DNA of 64,000 nt from Kangiella sp. HZ709 (GCF_009674675.1 NZ_WKJC01000001.1:937031-1001030), one strand, 5' to 3'; shown: positions 34,711-44,655, counted from the first letter of the stretch. Translations and numbers: made by a program. Notes: generated from the sequence alone by a model not told the origin.

Positions 34711-37402
34711 GACCATGATCCTCAGCAAATGCTTGTACTGCCTTTTGATACTCATCATCTCTTTCTAACCAGCGACTAACAGGATAATGGTCAGCGAAGT
34801 TACCACTGTAATCCGTAAGTTTAGCCTCGCCCTTTTTAAAAGATTCAGCAATTTCATTGAGCATTTTACGCCATTGCTTTATTGCTAATTCGAATTCCTC
34901 AGCGTAGGGGTTACTAGCTAAATCTTGTAACGCTTTCACACCAGGTATCATTTCAGAGGCTTCAGTAAAACCAATATATTTACTACCTTTCAAATGCGCT
35001 TGATAAAATAAAACGCCTGCTACAGGTTGAGATTCTTTATGCTCGCTAATGGCATATAATAAAAGCTGAGGCTCACCAATAGGATCATTCATTAAATCAA
35101 TTAAACGTGGCACACCGGTTTTATAATCAATAATGATCAAGCTGCCATCGTCTAGCTGATCAATCCTATCGATGCTTATATTCAATAATAAACCACCTAC
35201 TTCGACTTGTCGTTTTGCTTCAGTGGCAATCACTTCAAAAGCCACTCGCTTTTTATCAAGCTCTAATGCCGACAAAACTAAACTTTTCAATCTGGATTGT
35301 TCAGATTCAAAAAAGCCTTGATGATTAAGCAGGTATAAATGCTTAGATTCAATATTCAATGTCGTGGTTATAGTTCTATCCACTAAGGAATGAAGCTCAG
35401 TATCCGAAAGGTTTAGTAAAGCCTGCTGAGTTTTTAGGTGCTGCCAAATGATTTGCATCACTTTATGAAAAATATTTCCTCTATCCATAAAAGAAACACC
35501 CAAGTCATCGGTTTGCAAAGGGTATAAGTTCAATCGATAGCGAAGGTAAGCATCAAAAGGCGAAGCAGCTTGTGCTTTTAATAGGCCTGTACCACCAGCG
35601 GTATAACCATCATTTGATAAGGGCAAACCATTATCATCACTATAAGTTTCCACCTCTGATAAAGGCCAATCACTGATATATGCTGGTAACTCTGTTGCTA
35701 AAGATAAAGGCGATATTCCTACTTCATCGACCAAAGGATTCAGTAGTGGACTTAACAATTGTTCTTGTTCTTCATCATGTAGAGCGTAACTGAAAATTAA
35801 CTCGTCCTGAGCTTGTAAAGAAGCTAACACCGCTTCAGCATACTCAAGTTCACGTTGATGTGATGAACCCGGTAAATTGTATTTCAGCTGTAATGCTTTT
35901 GATAAAAAAGGATTAATGGTAGCTTTGGCAGGCAATAACTTATCGGTCGCTCCAACCATCCAAATAGCATCAAAACCAATCGTCATGGCCTCTAGCATAC
36001 CCATAACTTTTATCGCCGCTTGTGGCGTTTCTTGATGAAAATTCTGCTCTTGAATAAAATTCTGCAATAGATTTAATGCTTGCGACCAATTAAGTTTCGA
36101 ATTACTGACAAGCGCTAAACTAACCGCAGCTTTGATAAACTCCATCAGTTTTTGTTGCAGTTGAAACTCTCGACTTGACAAGGATTGATAACCGCTCCAA
36201 TGCAAAGCCTCTAAATTCGATAATACTGACTGAATAAATTCTTTGAAACTGATCGACTTGAGTTCATCACTGCTTTGCATTCGCGCATTTATCAGGCTAA
36301 GCCAATTAAATTCCAACTCGCGCTTTTGACACAAAAGATTAATCGCTTCTAATGAGTAAAACTCTTTATTGGATTTTCTGATTTCAAGCTCTAATTGGCG
36401 AGCTTGCCATGACTGTTCTTGTGTTGAATAAAGATAAGGCGTTAGTAATAAGGTTTGTAATTGAGGTTTATTTAAACTGTTATCAAATAATTTTAGCCAT
36501 AAAAACACCACCTCTATCATAGGTTGCTGCTCTATATTTTCAGCCACCGAAATATCGTGCCAATGATGTGTGGTTTTTCCTGCTAAAGATTCATCTGGGT
36601 ACAACTCTCTTTGAATCATTCGCTCTATTTTAGAGCGCTGCTGCTCAAGATCAGGAACTAGAATAGCGATGCTTTGTTCACGATTAGTTTCTAACCGCCC
36701 TATTGCCCAGCGAACAGCACTGAGGATTTCTTGATCTTGGGTGTCGGCTGAGAATACTCTTTGTTTACAAAGATTAGTTGCTTCCTGCTTTAATTCTAGC
36801 TTCCCTTTTTTGAAATGAATGGCATCAATAATGATCTTTTGTTGAGGCGTTATTTGTTGAAAGCCATAAAAGGCGATGTTTGTCGGTAACTGATTAATAT
36901 AGTTGCCAATCTTGTCAGCCAATACTGAGCCTATTTGGTAGCTATCGAGCCATCGGTTTTCTGATAATTGCTTTTTATATTCAAAGTACCACTCTGCAAA
37001 AGCTTCTTGATCAGTATCCCCATGAATAAAACTAAAATCTTTGATTTGCCACTGATTCAACATTCTCCAAGCGTCAAAAGACAACTTAATGGTTTGCTTA
37101 ACATTCAGTAAGTCATTGGTATGTTTGGAGCTTGTAACTATGGTCTGCCATAAGTGCTGGCTTTGCGCTTTATTCAGTCTTATCGGTAAAGTATCTTTAG
37201 CTGTTAGGCTATAAAGTCCCCAACACTTATCCAAAAACGCATTCCAAGGCATAATCGTCAATGCCTGCCAAGCGTTTTTACCTTGAGCGATTTGCTGCTG
37301 CTGATATAGCTCCCTAAGATAGCGAGCTTGCCGATTACTAGCCGTGACAATAAGACTCTGATTGGCTTCTAAAGTGCTAGATTCGAATGAGCTAAAATCC
37401 AT
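34703..37402 (-). CDS. AddB-like PD-(D/E)XK nuclease, 'probable DNA repair protein'
   Basis: An 899-residue partner of the helicase. The N-terminal half has the helicase-like fold but its first motif (IVTASNRQARYLREL) lacks GKT, so ATP hydrolysis is doubtful. The C-terminal RecB-type nuclease is intact: RGNIFHKVMQ, ISIDRIDQL, IIIDYKTG and QLLLYAIS. Proteins of this type in gammaproteobacteria are called probable DNA repair proteins and sit next to a UvrD-like helicase. I see no Fe-S cysteine set as in Bacillus AddB. Confidence 0.82.
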   Translation of the reverse strand: MDFSSFESSTLEANQSLIVTASNRQARYLRELYQQQQIAQGKNAWQALTIMPWNAFLDKCWGLYSLTAKDTLPIRLNKAQSQHLWQTIVTSSKHTNDLLNVKQTIKLSFDAWRMLNQWQIKDFSFIHGDTDQEAFAEWYFEYKKQLSENRWLDSYQIGSVLADKIGNYINQLPTNIAFYGFQQITPQQKIIIDAIHFKKGKLELKQEATNLCKQRVFSADTQDQEILSAVRWAIGRLETNREQSIAILVPDLEQQRSKIERMIQRELYPDESLAGKTTHHWHDISVAENIEQQPMIEVVFLWLKLFDNSLNKPQLQTLLLTPYLYSTQEQSWQARQLELEIRKSNKEFYSLEAINLLCQKRELEFNWLSLINARMQSSDELKSISFKEFIQSVLSNLEALHWSGYQSLSSREFQLQQKLMEFIKAAVSLALVSNSKLNWSQALNLLQNFIQEQNFHQETPQAAIKVMGMLEAMTIGFDAIWMVGATDKLLPAKATINPFLSKALQLKYNLPGSSHQRELEYAEAVLASLQAQDELIFSYALHDEEQEQLLSPLLNPLVDEVGISPLSLATELPAYISDWPLSEVETYSDDNGLPLSNDGYTAGGTGLLKAQAASPFDAYLRYRLNLYPLQTDDLGVSFMDRGNIFHKVMQIIWQHLKTQQALLNLSDTELHSLVDRTITTTLNIESKHLYLLNHQGFFESEQSRLKSLVLSALELDKKRVAFEVIATEAKRQVEVGGLLLNISIDRIDQLDDGSLIIIDYKTGVPRLIDLMNDPIGEPQLLLYAISEHKESQPVAGVLFYQAHLKGSKYIGFTEASEMIPGVKALQDLASNPYAEEFELAIKQWRKMLNEIAESFKKGEAKLTDYSGNFADHYPVSRWLERDDEYQKAVQAFAEDHGHE

Positions 37403-37417
37403 TAATAGCAGTCCTTA

Positions 37418-38401
37418 TTACTGACAATTAACGATCAATCTTCCATGATGTTTTTTATCAATCAGCTGATCAAAATAAGGAGAGACATCTGCTAACTTTA
37501 TCTCTTCGGAAACAATTTTTTCAAAATCTGGCAGCGGCAATTCATTACCAAATTGTTGCCAAATTTTAGTCCGCAAATCCATTGGACAGTTGGTTGAACT
37601 TATTCCCAGTAGACTGACGCCTCTTAAAATAAAGGGAAACACCATCGCGTTTAATTTAGGACTATCGGCTAAACCAATACTGGCAACATTTCCCCATAAG
37701 TTGGTATGAGCAATAATTTTAGATAAGGTTTCACCACCAATGTTATCAATGGCCCCGCCATAGACAGCCTTAGCCAAAGGCTTATCCGACAAATCGAGCT
37801 TATCCAGTTCTGTAATTTGGCCTGCTCCTAAACCTTGTAAATAATCGCGCATTGATTGGCGGCTGGTTAGAGCAATGGTTTCATAGCCCATTTTACTTAA
37901 TAAGTTAACCGCGAAGCTGCCAACTCCGCCACTCGCACCAGTTACTACGATAGGGCCTTTATCTGGCGTTTGACCATTTTGCTGCATACGATAAATCGCC
38001 AACGCCGCGGTAAAACCAGCCGTTCCTATAATCATCGCTTGGCGTGTGTCATAAGCTTCTGGTAATGCAATCAACCATTCACTTTTGACTCGGGCATATT
38101 CGGCTAAGCCACCATCATGATTTTCGCCAATACCACAGCCATTAACTAAAATTTTCTGCCCGGCTTTAAAGTTAGGATTGGAAGTTTGTTCAATTGTGCC
38201 TGCCAAATCGATTCCTGCATTTAGCGGAAATGATTTCATGATCTTGCCACGACCTGAAGCAGCTAAGGCATCTTTGTAATTAATACTGGAGTAATCCACC
38301 TTGATGACGGTGTCGCCATCAGATAAGTCATTCAGCTCTAACTGAACGAGTTGATGGTTAACTTCTGGGGAATCAAAAACACGACACGCTAAAAACGGCA
38401 T
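37418..38401 (-). CDS. YhdH/AcuI-type quinone oxidoreductase (acrylyl-CoA reductase-like)
   Basis: A 327-residue medium-chain dehydrogenase/reductase with the YhdH pattern: INYKDALAASGRGKIMKSFP near residue 40, VTGASGGVGSFAVNLLSKMG near 152 (NADPH-binding), and LLGISSTNCPM near 261. E. coli YhdH and Ruegeria AcuI reduce acrylyl-CoA with NADPH, which would fit a marine DMSP-rich habitat. It has no catalytic zinc cysteines. It sits 8 bp after alkB and 15 bp before the AddB-like gene. Confidence 0.85.
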   Translation of the reverse strand: MPFLACRVFDSPEVNHQLVQLELNDLSDGDTVIKVDYSSINYKDALAASGRGKIMKSFPLNAGIDLAGTIEQTSNPNFKAGQKILVNGCGIGENHDGGLAEYARVKSEWLIALPEAYDTRQAMIIGTAGFTAALAIYRMQQNGQTPDKGPIVVTGASGGVGSFAVNLLSKMGYETIALTSRQSMRDYLQGLGAGQITELDKLDLSDKPLAKAVYGGAIDNIGGETLSKIIAHTNLWGNVASIGLADSPKLNAMVFPFILRGVSLLGISSTNCPMDLRTKIWQQFGNELPLPDFEKIVSEEIKLADVSPYFDQLIDKKHHGRLIVNCQ

Positions 38402-38409
38402 ATAAAATC

Positions 38410-39018
38410 CTAATGATTAATAATATTTCTAAAAGTTAGGTTTATTCTTGGCTCTAAGATCTTAGGTTCTTTTGGGATTTGATGAACCCAATGAGTCTGA
38501 GTCTGACCTTTCATGATTAATAGACTACCAGATGTTAAAGAAATTTTATGCCTTAATTTAGGCTTAACCCTATGTTTTAAATGAAAATTGCGAGTTGCAC
38601 CATAACTGATTGAGGCAATAACTGGATTTACCCCAAGCTCTTTTTCATTATCACTATGCCAGCCCATACTATCTTGGCCATTTCGATATAAATTACACAA
38701 ACAACTATTAAATTGCTCGCCTGTTATTTGCTCTAGTTGAGTTTTAATCTTTAAAAGCGATTGGTTCCAAGGAGTGGTTATATGATCCACCCCTGAATAG
38801 CGATAGTGCACTCCTTCATCGCCATACCAAGCAACTAATCTAGGTACTACCCTTTCAACGCCATAAATCTTGAGGGTTTCTTCTTGCCAGCTAATTGAAT
38901 CCATCAACTCTTTGAAACTTGGCTTACCATTAAATAAGTTTGGCCAATATAAAAGCTCTCCACCTTCTAAAACAATGGATTCCCCTTTATCAGAATTGAT
39001 TAAATCGAATTGCTGCAT
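38410..39018 (-). CDS. alkB: Alpha-ketoglutarate-dependent dealkylase AlkB
   Basis: AlkB removes 1-methyladenine and 3-methylcytosine from DNA and RNA by iron/2-oxoglutarate oxidation. The 202-residue product resembles the ALKBH2/3 type: CNLYRNGQDSMGWHSDNE carries H-x-D, and the distal His is in THWVHQIPKE; the 2-oxoglutarate-binding Arg is in EPRINLTFRN. Start at ATG 39018 with AAGG just upstream; a TTG at 39042 has no site. First gene of the run down to 30438. Confidence 0.9.
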   Translation of the reverse strand: MQQFDLINSDKGESIVLEGGELLYWPNLFNGKPSFKELMDSISWQEETLKIYGVERVVPRLVAWYGDEGVHYRYSGVDHITTPWNQSLLKIKTQLEQITGEQFNSCLCNLYRNGQDSMGWHSDNEKELGVNPVIASISYGATRNFHLKHRVKPKLRHKISLTSGSLLIMKGQTQTHWVHQIPKEPKILEPRINLTFRNIINH

Positions 39019-39040
39019 AAACCTTAAATTCAATACCTTC

Positions 39041-39074
39041 AAAAAAAATGGCCAAGCATTAATGCTTGGCCATT
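39041..39074 (-). terminator. Rho-independent terminator after the POT transporter
   Basis: Perfect 14-bp stem AATGGCCAAGCATT / AATGCTTGGCCATT, directly abutting, followed on the minus strand by eight T. It ends the POT transporter transcript before alkB starts. Confidence 0.9.
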
Positions 39075-39099
39075 TAATTTATAACAAAGAATTAAGAGT

Positions 39100-40608
39100 T
39101 TATGAAGCCTCTTCTTTTTCCTTGTACTCAACCACTTCTTGCTCCCACTTTTTACTAAACATACCTATTAGTAAAACTACAGCGCCGATACCGATACTGA
39201 AGGTCGCGATGAATTGGAATAAGCTAGGTAACTCTTTTACATTATTAGGATCGAAGTTACCTGCCATTAAGCCAGCAATGATGTTACCTATAGAGTAGGT
39301 AAATACAAATAAGCCCATCATCTGCCCCATATAACGTCTTGGAGACAACTTACTTACCGCACTTAAAGCGATTGGGCTTAAGCATAACTCACCAACTGTA
39401 TGTAAGAAGTAAGTTAAGATTAAATAGAAGGCTGCAGATTTACCGCCGCCAGCCGCTACTTGTGCTGCAAATACCATAACCACAAAGCCACTACCCATGA
39501 TAATCAAACCAACGGCCATCTTTAAACCATAGCCAGGTGTTACCATACGTTTGCCTAATCTAATCCAGAAAGCGGCAAAGAATGGCGTTAATAGGATAAT
39601 GAAAGCTGAATTGATAGATTGGAACCAAGTGGTAGGAATTTCAAAAGTCCCAATAAATCTATCAGTATAATCACGAGTGAATAAATTCAGTGAAGAGCCA
39701 GCTTGCTCAAAGCCTGACCAGAAACAGGCCGAAGCTACACAGATGAGCAGTAAAGCCCACATGCCTTTCTTTTCGACTTGATTTAAGTTTCCGCGGAAAT
39801 AAATGACGGCAAAAAAGATAAAGAAAGTAGCGGTCAATACGATAGCTGTTTGTTTAGCAAGACTGACTGCGTTAATTGAAATAGTGCCTGCCAAAGTTAA
39901 GGCTGTAACTACCGCAACGGCAAATAAGAATATACCAATACCTGCCCAGCTTTTCTTACGAGCGCTTTCAGTTATCTCAACAGAAGGCTTAGCACTCACT
40001 TCTGGTAAATTACTATTGGTTAAATAGAATTGAATTAAGCCTAATGCCATACCTACTGCTGCTGCACCGAAAGCCCAGTGCCAGCCAACATTTTCCATCA
40101 AGTAACCACAAACAAAATAACCAATCAGTGAACCGATATTGATGCCCATATAATAAATGGAATAACCCGCATCACGGCGTTCATCTTCACTGCTATAGAG
40201 CTGGCCAACCACTGCGGTAATATTAGGCTTTAATAAACCGGTACCCAAAGCAACTAAAATCAGGCCGACAAAGAAACTACCCTCATTAGGAATCGCTAAT
40301 ACTATGTGGCCACACATAATAATAATACCGCCATACCAAATGGCTTTCTGTCCACCAATTAAGCGATCAGCGATCCAGCCGCCTGGTAAGCCCATGAAAT
40401 ATACCGAGCTGGTATATAAACCATAGATTGCAGTAGCGATTGCAGCTGTCATTCCTAAACCGCCTTCTTGAATTGCAGCGGTCATGAATAGAACTAAGAT
40501 TCCTCGCATGCCGTAGTAACTCATGCGTTCCCACATCTCGGTCATAAATAAGGTCTGCAGACCTTTAGGATGCCCAAAGAAGGACTTGTCTTTTGTTTGA
40601 TTTGTCAT
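39100..40608 (-). CDS. POT family di-/tripeptide transporter
   Basis: A 502-residue proton-coupled peptide importer of the MFS type with about 12-14 membrane helices. The proton-coupling motif EMWERMSYYGMRGILVLFM is at residues 25-43, and YSIYYMGINIGSLIGYFVCG is the second POT signature (about 149-168). C-terminal FLHTVGELCLSPIALS is also diagnostic. It is a single-gene unit bounded by a terminator. It would feed peptides made by the secreted peptidases of this window. Confidence 0.95.
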   Translation of the reverse strand: MTNQTKDKSFFGHPKGLQTLFMTEMWERMSYYGMRGILVLFMTAAIQEGGLGMTAAIATAIYGLYTSSVYFMGLPGGWIADRLIGGQKAIWYGGIIIMCGHIVLAIPNEGSFFVGLILVALGTGLLKPNITAVVGQLYSSEDERRDAGYSIYYMGINIGSLIGYFVCGYLMENVGWHWAFGAAAVGMALGLIQFYLTNSNLPEVSAKPSVEITESARKKSWAGIGIFLFAVAVVTALTLAGTISINAVSLAKQTAIVLTATFFIFFAVIYFRGNLNQVEKKGMWALLLICVASACFWSGFEQAGSSLNLFTRDYTDRFIGTFEIPTTWFQSINSAFIILLTPFFAAFWIRLGKRMVTPGYGLKMAVGLIIMGSGFVVMVFAAQVAAGGGKSAAFYLILTYFLHTVGELCLSPIALSAVSKLSPRRYMGQMMGLFVFTYSIGNIIAGLMAGNFDPNNVKELPSLFQFIATFSIGIGAVVLLIGMFSKKWEQEVVEYKEKEEAS

Positions 40609-40923
40609 TGATATACCCTTAAATACTCAAAACTTACTGCTGATATCTTGATACCCATTCAGTAAGTGGAGGTGATTTAGTGCTTTTTATCTAATTGAAT
40701 TCTTATCGTTGAACTGAATACTAAATAAATCGCTAATTATTTTAATATTTATTTGAAGGCCTTAGATTAGGCTCAAATAAAGCAATCCATTGTTATATAA
40801 CGACTAGAGTTCGTCCAGTCCTTTTTAGTAGCAAAACACTAGTCGAACCAGATTAGCCTTATAAAACACTGATTTTTAATTGCAAGTGATGACTTAAAGG
40901 GATTGATTCTAGAGGTAATGCCT
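40609..40923. other. 315-bp intergenic region upstream of the POT transporter
   Basis: AT-rich and non-coding; no open frame of note. Within it CGACTAG at 40801 and CTAGTCG at about 40843 are inverted, and a CTAGAGG / CCTCTAG hairpin (40909-40927) crosses the stop codon of the next gene. Nothing else recognised; the POT promoter must be near 40620-40800. Confidence 0.5.
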
Positions 40924-41433
40924 CTAGTTGTTCGACGTGGCTTCATGCTCAAAACTCAAAGATTCTTTAAGTAGCCATTGTCCATCGACGAAAATCCAGA
41001 CATGGGTAAACTTTGCTTTTCCCGTTTTATACAGTGGCTTCCCTGCTTCTTTTCTATAAAACTCATGATCCGCTCTTTGTATAATCCCATAAAGCTTGCC
41101 ATCTTTTTTAAGCTTAAATACTTCAATGGTTCCATCAACTAATTTGCGAATAGGCTTGGCGCCGGTTTTCGGACAGATGTTTTTGGCCATCGCCTCCATA
41201 AATTCGGACTTATTCTGAGTGCCGCCAATATCATGATAAAAATCTAAATCTTGATGCAAGAGTTCCGCTAACTGTTCTAGCTGACACTGATTAAAGCCCA
41301 ATTCAAACAATTGATAATCCAGCTTTTGTACTATCGCTTTTGCGTCATTTTTATTTTGGATTGGAGATTCTGCAAAACTTGTTGAGCTGATAAGAACGCT
41401 TACCACTAAAGCTATATAGGAAAATAATTTCAT
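40924..41433 (-). CDS. Exported NTF2-like (DUF4440-type) protein
   Basis: A 169-residue protein with a signal peptide (MKLFSYIALVVSVLISSTSFA). The mature part looks like a SnoaL/DUF4440 cone: LAELLHQDLDFYHDIGGTQN near residue 59, then a beta-rich end with KFTHVWIFVDGQWLLKES. Such proteins bind small hydrophobic ligands or act as isomerases; the role here is unknown. It lies about 100 bp downstream of queF in the same direction. Confidence 0.75.
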   Translation of the reverse strand: MKLFSYIALVVSVLISSTSFAESPIQNKNDAKAIVQKLDYQLFELGFNQCQLEQLAELLHQDLDFYHDIGGTQNKSEFMEAMAKNICPKTGAKPIRKLVDGTIEVFKLKKDGKLYGIIQRADHEFYRKEAGKPLYKTGKAKFTHVWIFVDGQWLLKESLSFEHEATSNN

Positions 41434-41534
41434 CGAGGTGCCTGTTTGTTATTATTGACACTTTCATTTTGCAAAATCATTGATCTTACAGCAATAACAA
41501 AGATGTATGATTTATCTTAAATATGTAACAAAGC

Positions 41535-42356
41535 CTATTGTCGACTTAAACGAAGATTCTTTACGGTTTGCTTTTTATTAGTTCTAAAAGGGTTAATGTC
41601 TAAACCACCGCGACGAGTATAACGTGCATAAACGGTTAATTCTTGCGGCTGGCAGCGCTGCATAATGTCGTTGAAGACTCGTTCAACGCACTGCTCATGA
41701 AATTCATTATGAGTCCGAAAAGATATCAAATACCTTAGTAATGCAGCACGATCGATCCTAGAACCTTTGTATTCAACGCTTACGCTTGCCCAATCTGGTT
41801 GATTGGTTATAAGGCAGTTACTTTTGAGCAAGTGACTAACTAATGTTTCTTCTACTATTTCTTGGTCCGACTCTAAACACAAGAGTCCTTTATCGTAGTC
41901 ATAGTCTTTTACTTCAATATCCAACTCATCAATACATAAACCATCAAAATCTACGATCGGAAACTGCTGCTGATAATCTTTTAAGGTTAATAATGTTACT
42001 TGAACTTGCCCAACTGTGACTGAACTTAAATCATTAATTAAAACCTTCTCGACGGCTTGCCAAGTTTGGAATTTCGATTGATTAAACGAATTCAAATAGA
42101 GTTTAAACGACTTAGACTCCACAATATTGACGGTATTGAAATCAAACTCAAAAATGCCAATTGCTACTTGCGGCTTACCTTTTGCATTCAACCAAGACAT
42201 TTCATAAGCATTCCAAATATCGCTGCCTTTAAATGGTAATTCACCACTAAGTGCTAGTTCATCACGCTTAATCTGACGCGCAACTGGGAACAGCAGTGAA
42301 GCATCATAAGTTTGCGGATATTCAGTCTCTTTGCCTAATGGAATTTCGTTATTCAT
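41535..42356 (-). CDS. queF: NADPH-dependent 7-cyano-7-deazaguanine reductase QueF
   Basis: QueF reduces preQ0 to preQ1 in queuosine synthesis, a T-fold enzyme. The 273-residue protein is the long, two-domain type. The N-terminal half carries ESKSFKLYLNSFNQ and the C-terminal catalytic part holds LKSNCLITNQPDW with the active-site Cys, then SFRTHNEFHEQCVERVF. It is 50 bp downstream of rlmM in the same direction. Confidence 0.95.
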   Translation of the reverse strand: MNNEIPLGKETEYPQTYDASLLFPVARQIKRDELALSGELPFKGSDIWNAYEMSWLNAKGKPQVAIGIFEFDFNTVNIVESKSFKLYLNSFNQSKFQTWQAVEKVLINDLSSVTVGQVQVTLLTLKDYQQQFPIVDFDGLCIDELDIEVKDYDYDKGLLCLESDQEIVEETLVSHLLKSNCLITNQPDWASVSVEYKGSRIDRAALLRYLISFRTHNEFHEQCVERVFNDIMQRCQPQELTVYARYTRRGGLDINPFRTNKKQTVKNLRLSRQ

Positions 42357-42406
42357 ATTATGTCTATCTAAATGGTTTATCTAAATGATCTAGCTCATTT
42401 GTCTAA

Positions 42407-43504
42407 CTAGTTTAATTTTGGCATCTTACGTCTAAAATAAACGGTTATTTCTTCGCGGTCATGATATAGATGTTTTGCTTGCCAATAATAATTTATCTCA
42501 TGCTCATCAAGCTGATCGCACATATCACCAATACAATCAGAAACTTCTTGGAAGCGCTTTTTCATCGGTAATTTTAAATTAAAAATAGCTTGTTCAGTTT
42601 TAGCTTGAATAAGCCATTTGGTCATAAGTTGTGCTACTAATGACGGTTTTTCTACCATATCACACACTAGCATTTGTACCGGTTTTTGTGGCAACCAAGT
42701 TAAAGCGTTTTCCTTTAAATGGATCACATGTTCAGTCGCCATCAACTTCTTATCCATAGGGCCATTATCAACCGCCGTTACTTGCATCCCACGTTGAACC
42801 AGTTGGTAAGTCCAACCACCCGGTGCAGCCCCCAAATCAACGGCAGTATGCCCTAGTCGAAATATAGCCTGACTTTGTTTCTTAGACATTAATACTTGAA
42901 TCGCTTCATCTAATTTCAGACTCGAACGACTAGGCGCATCTTTCGGCGATTTTAAGCGCAAGATCCCGCCTTTCAAATTAGAGGCTTTGCCCACTAGTGA
43001 ACAGCCTAAATAACAATGGTCATTAGCCATAAACAATATATGCAGCTGTAATTCAGCTTGCAGCTCAGATTCTTTCAGTTTTTTTGCTTTTTGAACAATC
43101 CCCTGTTTTTCACAAGCAATGGTTAAAGGTGTGCTTATTTTTTTGCAAAACTTGGATAATTCGCGCCCCGAGTCGTTATCAAGATGTTCTACCAAAAGGT
43201 TCTGACACAACCCAAATTGGCCTGCAGCCTCAAGAATTGGTGTCACCCGGTCAGCAGGATCTAAGTTTGTTAATTCTGCTTTTGCCCAGAACCATTGACG
43301 TGCAAAGATCAGCTCAGACAAATCCAATTCTTTGAAGAATATTTCTTCGCTGGTTTGATCCAGAACGTAAAAACGTACGTAGCCATCGTTCAGTTTAGTA
43401 TTAGCATAACCGGGAAGATTATACTCATTGGCAAATGCCTGAACTTCTGCAGCGCAGTCATTTTCAAAACCAGGACGACAAAAGAACAGAAAAGGCCTTT
43501 GCAT
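42407..43504 (-). CDS. rlmM: 23S rRNA C2498 2'-O-methyltransferase RlmM
   Basis: RlmM methylates C2498 of 23S rRNA with SAM. The 365-residue protein has an N-terminal THUMP-like domain and a Rossmann methyltransferase from about 200 (AVDLGAAPGGWTYQLVQRGM, then AVDNGPMDKKLM). ENALTWLPQKPVQMLVCDMV and the C-terminal NLKLPMKKR complete the catalytic set. It is divergent from a methyltransferase at 43636. Confidence 0.95.
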   Translation of the reverse strand: MQRPFLFFCRPGFENDCAAEVQAFANEYNLPGYANTKLNDGYVRFYVLDQTSEEIFFKELDLSELIFARQWFWAKAELTNLDPADRVTPILEAAGQFGLCQNLLVEHLDNDSGRELSKFCKKISTPLTIACEKQGIVQKAKKLKESELQAELQLHILFMANDHCYLGCSLVGKASNLKGGILRLKSPKDAPSRSSLKLDEAIQVLMSKKQSQAIFRLGHTAVDLGAAPGGWTYQLVQRGMQVTAVDNGPMDKKLMATEHVIHLKENALTWLPQKPVQMLVCDMVEKPSLVAQLMTKWLIQAKTEQAIFNLKLPMKKRFQEVSDCIGDMCDQLDEHEINYYWQAKHLYHDREEITVYFRRKMPKLN

Positions 43505-43635
43505 GAATAAACCGAAATTGGATAAGGATAATAATTAGCGCGCATTCTATCACAAGACTTTTAGCGATGAGATAAATTAGGGTTTATTGTTAGCTGGTGA
43601 TAAAATCAGCTCAGTTTTTATCATATTCAAATACC

Positions 43636-44232
43636 ATGGCGCACTATACTAAAGAACAAATTGCTGATCTTAAAAACGATCTGTTAATTAAAGATTCCAT
43701 TTGCGGATTTCCAATGAGCTTTAAAACCACATGGGGTCTCTTTTCTCCTAAAGCCATTGATGATGGTTCAGTGATGCTGTTGAAATACCTCGATATAAAA
43801 CCTGAAGATAAATGTATCGATTTAGGTTGTGGTTACGGGGTACTGGGCCTTGCAATGGCCAAACAAGCCAATCAAGGCCAAGTGATTATGGTCGATAAAG
43901 ATTATTTGGCTGTCGATTATGCCAACACCAATGCTAAATTGAATAATCTTGCTCACGCGTCTGCTCGTTTGAGCAATGGTTTCAGTGATATCCCCGAAAA
44001 AGAGTTTGATGTTATTGTTTCGAATATACCTGCAAAAGTCGGCAACGAGTTGTTATATATCTTTTTGAATGATGCTTATGAGCGCTTAAAACCCGGTGGA
44101 ACCTTTTATGTCGTCACCATTACTGGCCTTAGAAACTTTATGAAAACTGGCTTTAAAGAAGTCTTTGGTAACTATAAAAAGCACAAACAAGGCCCTGCTT
44201 ATACCGTCGCCAGTGCCACAAAACCAACCTAA
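43636..44232 (+). CDS. RsmC-like class I SAM-dependent methyltransferase
   Basis: A 198-residue methyltransferase of the small RsmC/RsmD type: motif I CIDLGCGYGVLGLAMA near 60, then IMVDKDYLAVDYANTNA and the catalytic VIVSNIPAK (an NPP-like motif, NIPA). It resembles the C-terminal domain of 16S rRNA guanine methyltransferases, so an RNA guanine or similar amino group is a likely target. Start set at ATG 43636; an upstream GTG at 43597 would add 13 residues. Confidence 0.82.
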   Translation: MAHYTKEQIADLKNDLLIKDSICGFPMSFKTTWGLFSPKAIDDGSVMLLKYLDIKPEDKCIDLGCGYGVLGLAMAKQANQGQVIMVDKDYLAVDYANTNAKLNNLAHASARLSNGFSDIPEKEFDVIVSNIPAKVGNELLYIFLNDAYERLKPGGTFYVVTITGLRNFMKTGFKEVFGNYKKHKQGPAYTVASATKPT

Positions 44233-44655
44233 GCTTACTTGCAGAGTCATAAACTTATATTAATCAAGAAGCTGAGTGTCATCTGACCACTTAGCTACTT
44301 TTGTCTTGTAATAATTTCTTCACAAATTCTGTGGATAACTTTGGGGAAAAATTCTCTAAAAAGGCTCAAAAGCAATAAAATCAAGGGTTCTAATTCAAAC
44401 TGCTCATTTTTTAAGCTATATTTTAAATAACCATTAATATCAATAACTTAACTCTTAAAATAAAGCTTTTTTATTCACTGCTTAAATTATAATCGGCTTG
44501 AAACCCTTGTTTTTACTACCTTTGCTGTTACTTGTGGACTTCTTGCATCTGCGTCAGAATTTTTTTCAGGATTTCTATGTATTTTTCTTGACAATTACAA
44601 AGTCATATTTGACTTAGGTTAAGTTGTAAGTGTCCACTTTTTTAACATCTACAGC
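44233..44655. other. 423-bp non-coding region with a DnaA-box match
   Basis: Convergent intergenic region with no recognisable gene and no clear hairpin terminator. It is very AT-rich between 44400 and 44510. TGTGGATAA at 44330-44338 is a perfect DnaA box (TTATCCACA on the minus strand), and weaker matches are at 44533 and 44628. Confidence 0.5.

Noticed and set aside
42362-42388. Short tandem repeat TATCTAAATG twice between queF and rlmM
   Set aside because: Two copies of ten bases only; no sign of function.
44330-44510. Replication origin
   Set aside because: Only one perfect DnaA box and none of the usual origin genes (dnaA, mnmG, rpmH) nearby.
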